A DNA stretch of 64,000 nucleotides, from NCBI GenBank assembly GCA_900759045.1, contig CAAETU010000022.1, forward strand, positions 1-64,000, given 5' to 3'. The DNA is from an uncultured Collinsella sp. (GTDB lineage Bacteria; Actinomycetota; Coriobacteriia; Coriobacteriales; Coriobacteriaceae). Both the position numbers and the translations under genes were made by a program. Positions 7,866 through 16,400 of this stretch are shown here, one piece after another (position 1 is the stretch's first letter; every line of letters starts with the position of its first letter). The notes beneath the pieces are model-generated. The model did no database searches and had not been told where the DNA came from. It saw only the letters and a program-made list of their open reading frames with translations.

Positions 7866-8756
7866 TTAGTCCACGCGCTTGTCACCCATAAAGAAGACGG
7901 CCACCGTGCCGGGGCCGGTATGCGAGCCAATCAGAGCACCGATGCTATTGATCTCAATCTTGCCTTTGAGCTGCGGAATCTGTTCCTCTATCAGTGCCGC
8001 AACGGCCTCGGCGTCCCCGCGGCACGCCGAGTGCGACATGATGCACTTGCCCGAATAGTTCGCGCCGTCCTGCACATGCGCCATCACGGTCTTGGCCATC
8101 TCGGAGATCGCGCGCTTCTTGGTGCGAATCTTCTCACGCGGCGCCAGCTCACCTTCGCAATCGACCGTCATAAGCGGGCAAATCTTGAGCGCCGTGCCGA
8201 TGATTGCGCTCGCGGCCGAAATGCGCCCGCCGCGCAGGTAGCTCGACAGATCGGTCGAGAAGAACCAGTGGTGAAGGTTGAGTTTATGCTCCTCAATCCA
8301 AGCGGCCGTCTCGTCGAGCGAAGCGCCGCCATCGCGAACGTCGGCGGCACATTCCGCCAGCAGGCCAAAGCCCGAAGACGCCGCTAGCGAATCGATGACG
8401 CGCACCTTGCCGCCCTGGGGATAGCGATCAGCGAGCATCTGCGCCGCAACGCAGGCCGATCCATACGTGCCCGAAATACCCGACGACAACGTCAGGTGCA
8501 GCACGTCTTTACCCTCGGCAACGAACGGCTCCCAAAACTCCTCGTACTCACCCACGCTCACCTGAGACGTCTTGGGCATGGCGCCCGCGGCAATCTGGGC
8601 AAAAAACTCGTCCGGTGTAATCGACTGATACAGATCGTCCGTATAGACAACATCGTCGATCTCGTAATGAAAACACACGACAGGGATATTGCGCGATTCA
8701 AAGAACTCACGGGTTCGATCAGCGGCGGATTCACAGGTCAGGACAAAATCACTCAT
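7866..8756 (-). CDS. DegV family fatty-acid-binding protein
   Basis: The 296-residue product belongs to the DegV family. DegV (FakB-like) proteins bind a fatty acid between two domains and, in characterised members, present it to the FakA kinase for acyl-phosphate formation. Visible features are the N-terminal CESAADRTREFFESRNIPV, a LTLSSGISGTYGSA loop (residues about 92-105) and VIDSLAASSGFGLLAE, followed by a YLRGGRIS motif typical of the family and GSHTGPGTVAVFF at the end. ATG 8756 has AAGGAG six bases upstream; an ATG six codons earlier is less well placed. The gene is convergent with the TIM-barrel gene. Confidence 0.9.
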   Translation of the reverse strand: MSDFVLTCESAADRTREFFESRNIPVVCFHYEIDDVVYTDDLYQSITPDEFFAQIAAGAMPKTSQVSVGEYEEFWEPFVAEGKDVLHLTLSSGISGTYGSACVAAQMLADRYPQGGKVRVIDSLAASSGFGLLAECAADVRDGGASLDETAAWIEEHKLNLHHWFFSTDLSSYLRGGRISAASAIIGTALKICPLMTVDCEGELAPREKIRTKKRAISEMAKTVMAHVQDGANYSGKCIMSHSACRGDAEAVAALIEEQIPQLKGKIEINSIGALIGSHTGPGTVAVFFMGDKRVD

Positions 8757-9074
8757 ATGAGGCTCCTTACTCATTGCTGCGCAAATTTTCGCACAGTAAG
8801 CTTGAATACGGTACAAATGTCCACTATTTACCAAATTGAACCAAAGGTAGTGAACATCTTTACCGTCATCCTCCCTATCGATCCCGGAGGCAAGCGCCTG
8901 CAAAACGACCCCGCGTCTCCATTCAACCGCCATATCCACCTCAACTAAATCGATTTACCAAACCGTTCGGCCAACAATTCGACCTCCCATCTCCAATCGA
9001 AACAAAAGCGGCGCATACTGATAAACGCTTGACGCTCTTTTACCAGTTTTACCAACCACATCGGAAGGTGCCTC
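8757..9074. other. Divergent intergenic region between degV and fbp
   Basis: This 318-bp stretch separates two divergent genes and should contain both promoters. A dyad TGCGCAAATTTTCGCA lies at 8778-8793, in the degV leader. A TTGACG hexamer lies near 9026-9031, but no good -10 box follows at standard spacing. I see no open frame with a ribosome binding site here. Confidence 0.4.
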
Positions 9075-10991
9075 ATGGTCGCATTCGATCGCAACCCGCA
9101 AGACTTTAAGTATCTGCGCCTGCTGTCGAGACAGTTCCCCACCGAGCAATCCGCATTCACCGAGATCATCAACCTCTCGGCCATCCTCAACCTGCCCAAG
9201 GGCACCGAACATTTTATGAGCGATGTGCATGGCGAGTACGAAGCCTTTATGCACATCCTCAGCAACTGCTCGGGCGTCGTGCGCGAGCATGTCGACGAGA
9301 TCTTTGGCGACACGCTCTCCTTTGACGAAAAGGGCGAGCTGTGCACGCTCATCTACTATCCGCGCGAGAAGATCGATCTTGTCCGCAGCCGGCGCGAGGA
9401 CTCGCCCACCTGGTACAAGACCATGCTCGACCAACTCATTGTGGTTGCCCGCTCGCTTTCGAGCCGCTATACCCGCTCCAAGGTGCGTAAGGCCATCCCG
9501 CGCGATTACGCCTACATCATCGACGAGTTGCTGCACACGCATCCGGATGAGAACAACTACCGTGTGCGTTATCACGAGCGCATTATCGAATCCATCTTGG
9601 AGACCGCCAGCGCCGACGACTTTATCGAGTCGCTCGCCTCACTCATCAAGCGCCTCGCCGTCGACCACCTGCACTTGGTGGGCGACATCTTCGACCGCGG
9701 TGGCGGCGCGGCCAAGATTATGGACCGCCTGCTCACCTATCATTCGCTCGACATTCAGTGGGGCAACCACGACCTGCTGTGGATGGGCGCCGCTGCCGGC
9801 GAGCCCGCCTGCATCGCCACGGTACTGCGCAACAACCTGCGCTACGACAACTACGAGATTCTCGAGAACGACTACGGCATCTCGCTGCGCGAGCTTGTCG
9901 CCTTCGCCGACGCCACCTATACCGCCGGCGAGTCCATCAGCCCGCTGATCAAAGCCGTTAACGTCCTGCTTTTTAAGCTCGAGGGCCAGATTATCCAGCG
10001 CCACCCCGAGTTCGACATGGCAGACCGCCTGCTGCCCGACAAGATCGATCATGACGCCGGCACAGTCACCCTCGCCGACGGCAGCGTGTGGCCGCTCACG
10101 ACCAACGACTTCCCCACCGTCGATCCGGCGGACCCCTACACGCTCACGCCCGAGGAGCAGCACATCATCGACAAACTCGTGTCCGAGTTTGTCACCGCCG
10201 ATCACTTGCATCGCCACATCGATTTCCTCTATACCCACGGCTCCATGTATAAGGTCGCCAACGGCAATCTGCTCTTCCACGGCTGCGTGCCGCTCAACGA
10301 AGACGGCACCTTTAGCAGCATGAACTGCCTGGGCACCTGGCATGCCGGCCGCGATTATTTTGATTTTTGCGACTATATCGCCCGCCGCGCCTGGCGCGTC
10401 GGCGACCGCGATGCCCTCGACTGGATGTGGTACCTGTGGATCGGCTTTAACTCACCCGCCAGCGGACGCGTGGTGCGCACGTTCGAGCGCGCCTACATCG
10501 CCGACAAGAACACGTGGGTCGAGCCGATGGACCCGTACTATACGCTCACCACGTCCTCGTCCGTTTGCGACGATATCATGCGCGAGTTTGGCGTCGCACC
10601 CATGGCCTGCTCGCCGACGGGCCACATCATCAACGGCCACACCCCGGTCAAGACCACCAAAGGCGAGCAGCCCATCCGCGCCAACGGTAAGCTGCTGGTC
10701 ATCGATGGCGGTTTCTGTCGCGCCTACCATCCCAAAACAGGCATCGCCGGCTACACGCTCATCTCGAGCTCGCGCGGATGCCGCCTCAAGTCGCACCAGG
10801 CCTTTACAACGGTTGCCGAGGCACTCACGCGCAACGTGGACATCGAAAGCGAGACCAACCGTTTTGACCAAGCAGACCGTCGCCGCATGGTGAGCGACAC
10901 CGATACCGGCGTCAAGATTCGCAGCCAGATCCAGGACCTGCGCCAACTGCTCGATGCATATAGAAACGGTGCTATCGAGGAGCGCGCCTAG
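9075..10991 (+). CDS. fbp: Fructose-1,6-bisphosphatase, class III
   Basis: Class III FBPase hydrolyses fructose-1,6-bisphosphate to fructose-6-phosphate in gluconeogenesis. The 638-residue length is typical for the Firmicutes/Actinobacteria class III form. Metallophosphoesterase motifs are visible in order: SDVHGEYEAF (about residue 47), GDIFDRGGGAAKI (about 201), WGNHDLLWMGAA (about 231), and late histidines in GHIINGHTPV (about 515). ATG 9075 follows GGAAGGTG. It is transcribed alone, divergent from degV and followed by two GtrA genes on the same strand. Confidence 0.95.
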   Translation: MVAFDRNPQDFKYLRLLSRQFPTEQSAFTEIINLSAILNLPKGTEHFMSDVHGEYEAFMHILSNCSGVVREHVDEIFGDTLSFDEKGELCTLIYYPREKIDLVRSRREDSPTWYKTMLDQLIVVARSLSSRYTRSKVRKAIPRDYAYIIDELLHTHPDENNYRVRYHERIIESILETASADDFIESLASLIKRLAVDHLHLVGDIFDRGGGAAKIMDRLLTYHSLDIQWGNHDLLWMGAAAGEPACIATVLRNNLRYDNYEILENDYGISLRELVAFADATYTAGESISPLIKAVNVLLFKLEGQIIQRHPEFDMADRLLPDKIDHDAGTVTLADGSVWPLTTNDFPTVDPADPYTLTPEEQHIIDKLVSEFVTADHLHRHIDFLYTHGSMYKVANGNLLFHGCVPLNEDGTFSSMNCLGTWHAGRDYFDFCDYIARRAWRVGDRDALDWMWYLWIGFNSPASGRVVRTFERAYIADKNTWVEPMDPYYTLTTSSSVCDDIMREFGVAPMACSPTGHIINGHTPVKTTKGEQPIRANGKLLVIDGGFCRAYHPKTGIAGYTLISSSRGCRLKSHQAFTTVAEALTRNVDIESETNRFDQADRRRMVSDTDTGVKIRSQIQDLRQLLDAYRNGAIEERA

Positions 10992-11069
10992 CCCCGCCTG
11001 CGCGGATTGGCTAAACTTGCTGAGTTTGCCATCCCCACGGCGCCCCGGCGCCACCCTAAGGCAGGTACC

Positions 11070-11465
11070 ATGCAAAAGCTCCTTGCGCAGATCATGAAGT
11101 TTGGCGTCGTCGGCGTCATTGCCACCGTCATCGACTTTGGCATCATGAATCTGCTCCACTACGGCCTGGGCCTCAATATCCTGATCGCCAACACCAGTGG
11201 CTTTATCGTCTCGCTCATCTTTAACTACGTCGCGAGCATGAAGTACGTATTTGCACACAAGGAGGGCATGAGCCGCCGCCGCGAGTTCATTATCTTTGTC
11301 GTGCTGTCAGTCATTGGCCTGGCGCTCAACGACGGCATCGTGCTGGCCCTCAACGCCGGCCTGGGCCTCGAGGCCAATATCGCCAAGATTTGCGCCACCG
11401 CACTGGTCATGGTCTATAACTTTGTGACCCGCAAGATCTTCCTGGAGGGCGAAGAGACCAAGTAG
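11070..11465 (+). CDS. GtrA-family membrane protein (first copy)
   Basis: A 131-residue protein with four predicted membrane helices (about 8-28, 36-56, 72-91, 98-118), the GtrA-like arrangement. GtrA proteins are proposed to flip undecaprenyl-phosphate-linked sugars or to help cell-wall teichoic-acid or arabinogalactan decoration. The signature MKFGVVGVIATVIDFGIMN opens helix 1 and NYVASMKYVFAHKEGMSRR follows helix 2. ATG 11070 is preceded by AAGGCAGG; a TTG 63 bases upstream is unlikely. A paralogue follows 219 bp downstream. The substrate is unknown. Confidence 0.85.
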   Translation: MQKLLAQIMKFGVVGVIATVIDFGIMNLLHYGLGLNILIANTSGFIVSLIFNYVASMKYVFAHKEGMSRRREFIIFVVLSVIGLALNDGIVLALNAGLGLEANIAKICATALVMVYNFVTRKIFLEGEETK

Positions 11466-11486
11466 CTCGACATCCCGATAGCCTTA

Positions 11487-11540
11487 CGGCGCCCACAGTC
11501 GACGCGCGCTCAGCGAAGCATCGTCCGTGGGCGCCGCTCG
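11487..11540 (+). terminator. Hairpin after first GtrA gene
   Basis: A perfect 10-bp pair, CGGCGCCCAC at 11487-11496 and its complement at 11527-11536, encloses a 30-nt loop. It is followed by CTCGTTTACG, a poor T-tract. It probably separates the two GtrA genes transcriptionally, but only weakly. Confidence 0.5.
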
Positions 11541-11684
11541 TTTACGGGCAAATTTTCAACGTTTGCGGATTAGCTCTTGAATATTTGGCGAGTTCGTATA
11601 GTTCTTGCCAAAGACCTTACGTTTCCCATGCAAAAGCTCTAAAGTATCCTCTGCTCGATTCATCAACGCATTGGATGTGATTGC

Positions 11685-12092
11685 GTGCGCAAGGCACTGG
11701 CACAACCTCATACTAAGCAGTTCCTCAAGTTTGCTGTCGTGGGTCTTATCTCCTTTGGCATCGACTGGGGCATGCTCATTGCGCTCGTCGAGCTGTTCCA
11801 CCTCGACTTTTTGATGAGCACCACGATCTCGTTTATCACGTCCGTCGTGGTCAACTACTGGCTCAGCATGAAGTACGTGTTCGATCACCGCGAGGGCATG
11901 AGCCGCAAGCGCGAGTTCACGATCTTCACCATCCTGTCGGTGATCGGTCTGGGCCTCAACGACCTGTACATGTTTGTGGGCGTCACGTTTTTGAGCATCG
12001 GCTACCAGGCCATGAAGGCCATCGCCACGTTCCTGGTCACCTGGTACAACTACTTCAGCCGCCGCTTCTTCCTCGAAGGCGCGCAGTCATAG
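11685..12092 (+). CDS. GtrA-family membrane protein (second copy)
   Basis: A 135-residue paralogue of the preceding gene, with the same four-helix layout. Shared blocks include FAVVGLISFGIDWGM, NYWLSMKYVFDHREGMSRKR and LSVIGLGLNDLYMF, against VIDFGIMN, NYVASMKYVFAHKEGMSRRR and LSVIGLALNDGIV in the first copy. GTG 11685 is taken as the start because no ATG precedes the conserved block; the Shine-Dalgarno match is poor. A TATAGT hexamer at 11597-11602 may be its -10 box. The tandem pair suggests duplication with separate lipid-linked-sugar substrates, which is inference. It is followed by a strong terminator. Confidence 0.82.
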   Translation: MRKALAQPHTKQFLKFAVVGLISFGIDWGMLIALVELFHLDFLMSTTISFITSVVVNYWLSMKYVFDHREGMSRKREFTIFTILSVIGLGLNDLYMFVGVTFLSIGYQAMKAIATFLVTWYNYFSRRFFLEGAQS

Positions 12093-12118
12093 TCGATTCG
12101 ACATTTGCTTGAATATAT

Positions 12119-12154
12119 AACCGGTTGGAATTCACGTTCCAGCCGGTTTTTTTT
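12119..12154 (+). terminator. Strong rho-independent terminator after second GtrA gene
   Basis: The arms AACCGGTTGGAA (12119-12130) and TTCCAGCCGGTT (12137-12148) give a 12-bp stem with one G-U pair, followed by eight T. Confidence 0.92.
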
Positions 12155-12205
12155 GTTTGACGAGGCTGTCGAGGAAGACGTACGGGACGGGCCACGGTGC
12201 CGAAA

Positions 12206-12437
12206 TGGGACGCGCCTTCCCCATGGGCGCCGTTCCGGAAAGCGCGTCCCAGATTGAGGCCTCAAAGCGGGACACAGTTTCCGCAACGCCACTCAAGCGG
12301 AAAGTGCATCCCGGAATCCGACCTCGGAACGGGACGCGGTTTCCCAATGGCCATCGAAGCGGAAACTGCATCCCGGAATCCGCCTCCAGAGTGGGACGCG
12401 CTTTCCGGTTGAGCCTCGATTGGGAAACTCCGTCCCA
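12206..12437. repeat. Four-unit, 62-bp tandem array of imperfect palindromes
   Basis: GGGA begins at 12207, 12269, 12331 and 12393, and the matching TCCC ends at 12250, 12312, 12374 and 12436, an exact 62-bp period. Each unit has the form (T/C)GGGACGCG..TTTCC, a spacer of about 12-16 bases, then GGAAA..GC(G/A)TCCC(A/G), giving a 14-17 bp stem with one to three mismatches. The 16-base linkers between units are partly similar (gaatccg.cctc). The array is not coding in any convincing frame. It fills the gap between the GtrA terminator and the terminator of the DUF4430 operon. Confidence 0.85.
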
Positions 12438-12444
12438 TTCGCAT

Positions 12445-12485
12445 CAAAAAACGGGCGGCCTGGATGTTTGTCCGAGCTGCCCGTT
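12445..12485 (-). terminator. Rho-independent terminator of the DUF4430 surface operon
   Basis: On the minus strand the arms AACGGGCAGC (12476-12485) and GCCGCCCGTT (12450-12459) form a 10-bp stem with one G-U pair, followed by a run of seven T (12445-12451). It lies 22 bp after the stop codon. Confidence 0.88.
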
Positions 12486-12506
12486 CCGTGCGTTATGTTG
12501 AGATCC

Positions 12507-13409
12507 CTAGCCTGTTACGTAATACCAGACGACGTTGTCGCCGTTGGAGAGAACGTAGTTGCTGCAGGCCGTCATGGGCGTCGAGCCGTTGACAGAGTAC
12601 ATCCAACCGCTCGTGCCGCCATACTGCTTCTCGGCCAAACCGCCGATCGCGGCGACATACGTGCCGTACGATGAGCCGTGTGCGTTGACGGAAAGCCCGA
12701 GCGCGCATAGGGCGTCGTAGACGGTGGCACCTTCGTTAAAGGTATAGGTGCCGCCGGCGGACACAGGATTGCCCACGGCGCTCGATGTGACCGCAACCGT
12801 CACCGTGACGTAACTGGGCTCCTGCGTGCCGCCCTGGCCGCCCGAGGAGGCGGTTCCGCCGTTAGAAGCAGAGGCGCCGCCAGACGATTGGCCGCCGCCC
12901 GAAGAGGTACCACCAGACGTGTTAGAAGTATCGGCAGTTTCGGTATTCTGAGCAGCCGATACATCGCCAGACTTCTTGCCACGCTGGTCTTCAGACTTTT
13001 TGCCATCCGAGTTTTTATCCGAGCTCTTGTTCGAAGACTCGGAATCGCCCTTGGCGTCACCCGAGTCCTTGGACTTATCTTTCGCATCGCCCGAAGCCTT
13101 GGAGTTCTTAGAGTCAGCTTTGCCAGAAGCAGCAGCCGAGCCAGCTCCCCTGGCGTCGTTGGCAACGACGCTCTCCCCCGTCACGGCCTGAACGATCCAG
13201 TCGATGGACCAGGCACCGCTTGTGGAGGGATGGACAAACCCCAGCGAGACGACAATCAGGGCAACGCAAGCAGCCGTAAAAACGCCGACAAGTGCCTTGC
13301 GCCGCGGGGCGGACGCCGCCGAAGCGGCGCCCTTTTGCTTTGCATCGTCGAGCTGGATAAACGAGGAGTCGGGCTGCTGCCCGTTGGTCTCCTTGGGCTT
13401 ATCGGGCAT
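12507..13409 (-). CDS. Membrane-anchored DUF4430 (transcobalamin-like) surface protein
   Basis: A 300-residue protein with a short charged N-terminus, one membrane helix at about 40-60 (LVGVFTAACVALIVVSLGF), a long Ser/Lys/Asp/Gly-rich spacer (about 85-195, many SK, KD and SGG repeats) and a C-terminal DUF4430 domain (about 198-300). That domain has the family features of a VTVTVAVTSS first strand, GATVYDALCALGLSV, a SGWMYSVNG hairpin and an NGDNVVWYYV final strand. ATG 13409 is chosen after AAGGGTGA; GTG 13418 is possible. It overlaps the end of the giant upstream gene by 11 bases, so translation is probably coupled and both genes sit under the cobalamin riboswitch. Likely role: cell-surface corrinoid binding (inference). 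Confidence 0.75.
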   Translation of the reverse strand: MPDKPKETNGQQPDSSFIQLDDAKQKGAASAASAPRRKALVGVFTAACVALIVVSLGFVHPSTSGAWSIDWIVQAVTGESVVANDARGAGSAAASGKADSKNSKASGDAKDKSKDSGDAKGDSESSNKSSDKNSDGKKSEDQRGKKSGDVSAAQNTETADTSNTSGGTSSGGGQSSGGASASNGGTASSGGQGGTQEPSYVTVTVAVTSSAVGNPVSAGGTYTFNEGATVYDALCALGLSVNAHGSSYGTYVAAIGGLAEKQYGGTSGWMYSVNGSTPMTACSNYVLSNGDNVVWYYVTG

Positions 13410-16400
13410 TACCGTCACCCTTGCCGCGCTTGGTCAGCATGAAGACGGCGATGAGCGCGAGGCCGATCACGCCGGCCGCGATGCCGACAATAGCGAGCGG
13501 GTTGAGGCCAGACTCCTGCGCGGAAGCCTCAGTGGACTTCTTGGCAGTGGTCGTGGAAGCGGATGCCTTGTCGGACTTGGAGTCGGACTTCTTGTCGGAC
13601 TTGCCGTCCTTCTTGTCAGACTTCTTCTCGTCCTTCTTGTCGGACTTGTCGGAGTCCTTCTTGTCGGACTTGTTGTCCTTGGTCCCGGTCTTGGTCGACA
13701 CCGTCGTCTTGGTCACCGGCTTCTGACCCGGGGCGACAGCGCCACCCTTCGAGCCGGAGCCAGTGCCCGCGCCAGCGCCCGTGCCGGTACCAGCACCAGT
13801 GCCGGAGCCGCTGCCACCGTTAGAGCCAGAACCGCCATTGCCGTCAGGGTTAACGGCGTTCTTGGTCCACTTGGCATACAGCGTCATATCGGCCGTCACC
13901 GGCGTGCTGAAGTCATACGCCTCCGTGCAAGCCTCATCGGTGTACCAGCCACCGAAGGTGTAGCCCTCACGCGTCGGATCGGCAGGCTTAACCAGCTTGC
14001 CGTCGGCCGTAGTCTGGAAATCGACCTTGGAACCATCGCCAGTCTCGAACGAGACCTTAACGCCACCATTCAGCTTGAACAACGTGCCGGAATCGTTGAT
14101 GTAGTAGAGGTTGCCCTTGGCGTCGCAGGCAATCGGCGAGTCGCAGTAGTTGTTGTGTCCCGTTGCGCTAAACGCACCGGTCGCCTGCGCGTCACCCAGC
14201 TTGTAGCGATAGACACCGCCGCCCGAGGTGTAGTTCACATAGTCGGAAGTCGCACCGTAGTTAACCGTGAAGTAGACATACGTGCCATCTGCCTGGGCGC
14301 TCACGAGCGGTGCACCCTTGATGCCGCCGATGGGAAGCGCGGAGCCATCAGCAGACGAAACCAACGTCGTAGCAAAGTCATTATCAAGGTCGACAATCGC
14401 CAGCGCAGAGCCACCGGAAACCTCGCCGCCGACAATCAGCTTGTTGCCATACAGCGTAGGCATGCAGGCGCATCCCGTAAGACCCAGGTCGACGACGCGC
14501 TCTTCGGAAATGCGCGAAGCGGCATCCGCACCACGCGAACTACCGTCAGAAATCGCCAAAACGTGCAGCTTGCCATCGCGCGAAATCAGATAAGCATGGC
14601 TACCGTCGGCGGAGAGCACACAGGAGGAGTTAACGATAGCCCCAACGGAAACGCTTCCAAGCACAGCGCCCGAAGACTTGCCGAGCATCTCAACGGTACC
14701 GGCGCTGGTGGGAACCAGAATAAAGCCGTCACCCACGGTAGCACCCGTCCAGTAATAACCCTCATCGGCGTTGACGTGCTGCCAGGAAACGGCACCGGTC
14801 AGGATATTGATGCGCGTCAGATGGCCGTTGTTATACACGCCCTTACCATAGTCGACATCAACGGTGCCGACATAGAGATAGTTGCCATCGACCGTCAGCT
14901 GAGAATTCGACTGAGCAGTTTTGCTCACAGGGTCGGTAACCCAAACCGTCGTGAGCGTATCGGCCGTCAGAGCCTGGACCGCACCGCCATCGAGCGGGAC
15001 GATGACCAAGCCGTTCGTATAAATCGGACGCGTCGTGTAGCCAATCGTAGTCTTAAGGTTCGACTCGGCAAGCACCTTGCCCGACTCTGCGTCGATCTTA
15101 AGCAAGCGCTTGTTGACGGCGAGATACACGTTGCCGTTTACGACAATCGGCTCGCTCGCGTTGGGATACGTGGCGCCCGAGTAGGCCTTCCAATCGAACG
15201 TCCAAGAGCTTGCCAGCGCGCCCGTAGGGGTGGACACGTTCTCGACCACCGCATTGGAATTGCCGTTCCAGTCGGCTTTCCAATCGGTCGGGCGCGAAGC
15301 GCTCGGATCCACGACGATTTCGTCAGGATTGGGCACCGTGTCGCCGGTAGCATATGCCCAGACGATCTTGTCGCCCGACTTGAGCGCGTAGTCACCATCG
15401 AGCTGAGTCCCGGGGTCCCCGTTTACAAAGAACGACCAGGAGCCCGTCAGCTTTGTGCCATCAAGCGGGGACACGAGGCTATGGACATTCCAATAGCCGC
15501 CATCATTGAGCATCACGGAATCAATGCCCAGGGCATCGAAATAGGCAGCAGATGCATCCTTAATCGTCGTGCCCTCAACGAACACCTGCATCGAAGGATC
15601 AGTCCAGCGCTGAGCCTTATCGTCCTTCTTGCCGATGATCTCCATCGAAACGGAGACCTGACCAGGCATGGTGCCGTCGGAGCCATAGACCCAAGCAATC
15701 TCGTCGCTTGCCTTAAGCGTATAGGCGCCCGCACCAACATCAACAGGCTTGCCATTGACAAAGAACTGCCAATATTTCCAGGTGTTTTCGTCAACCTTCT
15801 CGCTCGAGAGGGTCACGTTCTTTTCGAACGGCGAGGTCAGCGACTCGAGATACCAGCCAAACGAGCTCTCCCCCGTTTTGGCGCCAATGCCAGACTTTTT
15901 AAAGATCTGCTCGGAAAGGTCAGCAGCGGTTGTTCCCTCGTCCACGAGAGCTGTCGTAGGCTGTGCCCACGTCTGCCGGGCGCCCGAAGCATCCTGGCCG
16001 ATAACGGTGCAGCTTACCGAAAGCTGATCGGCAGGAGCGGGGTCGTTGTACTTCGAGTAGTACCAGACGACGGAGTCGCCGGCCTTGAGCGTGTAGCCGC
16101 CGGCGCCGACCATGGAGGACTTGCCGTTGATGAACAGCTGCCAGTACGCTTCGGTCGTCGGGTCGTAGGCGAGCGTGCGGCCGGAGTCGAAGGGCGACGT
16201 GATCGAATTGAGCGCCCAGCCCCAGGAGCCGTTGGGGTCGTAGTCGGCCTTGAGGCCGGTCTGCTTGAAGAGCTGCTCGGAGAGGTCGGCCGCGGTCGAG
16301 CCCTTCTTCAGCGTAATGCTCTGAGCGGCGGCCCAGGTCTGCTGAGCACCCTTGGCGTCGGTGCCGACGACCGAACACGTCGCGGAAACCTGCGTGGAAA

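Noticed and set aside
7866..8939. Longer DegV start at 8939
   Set aside because: The extra 61 residues show no conservation or signal; ATG 8756 has an AAGGAG site and gives the normal DegV N-terminus.
12206..12437. Possible CRISPR array
   Set aside because: Units are palindromes with diverged repeats and no constant direct repeat with unique spacers; no cas gene is near.
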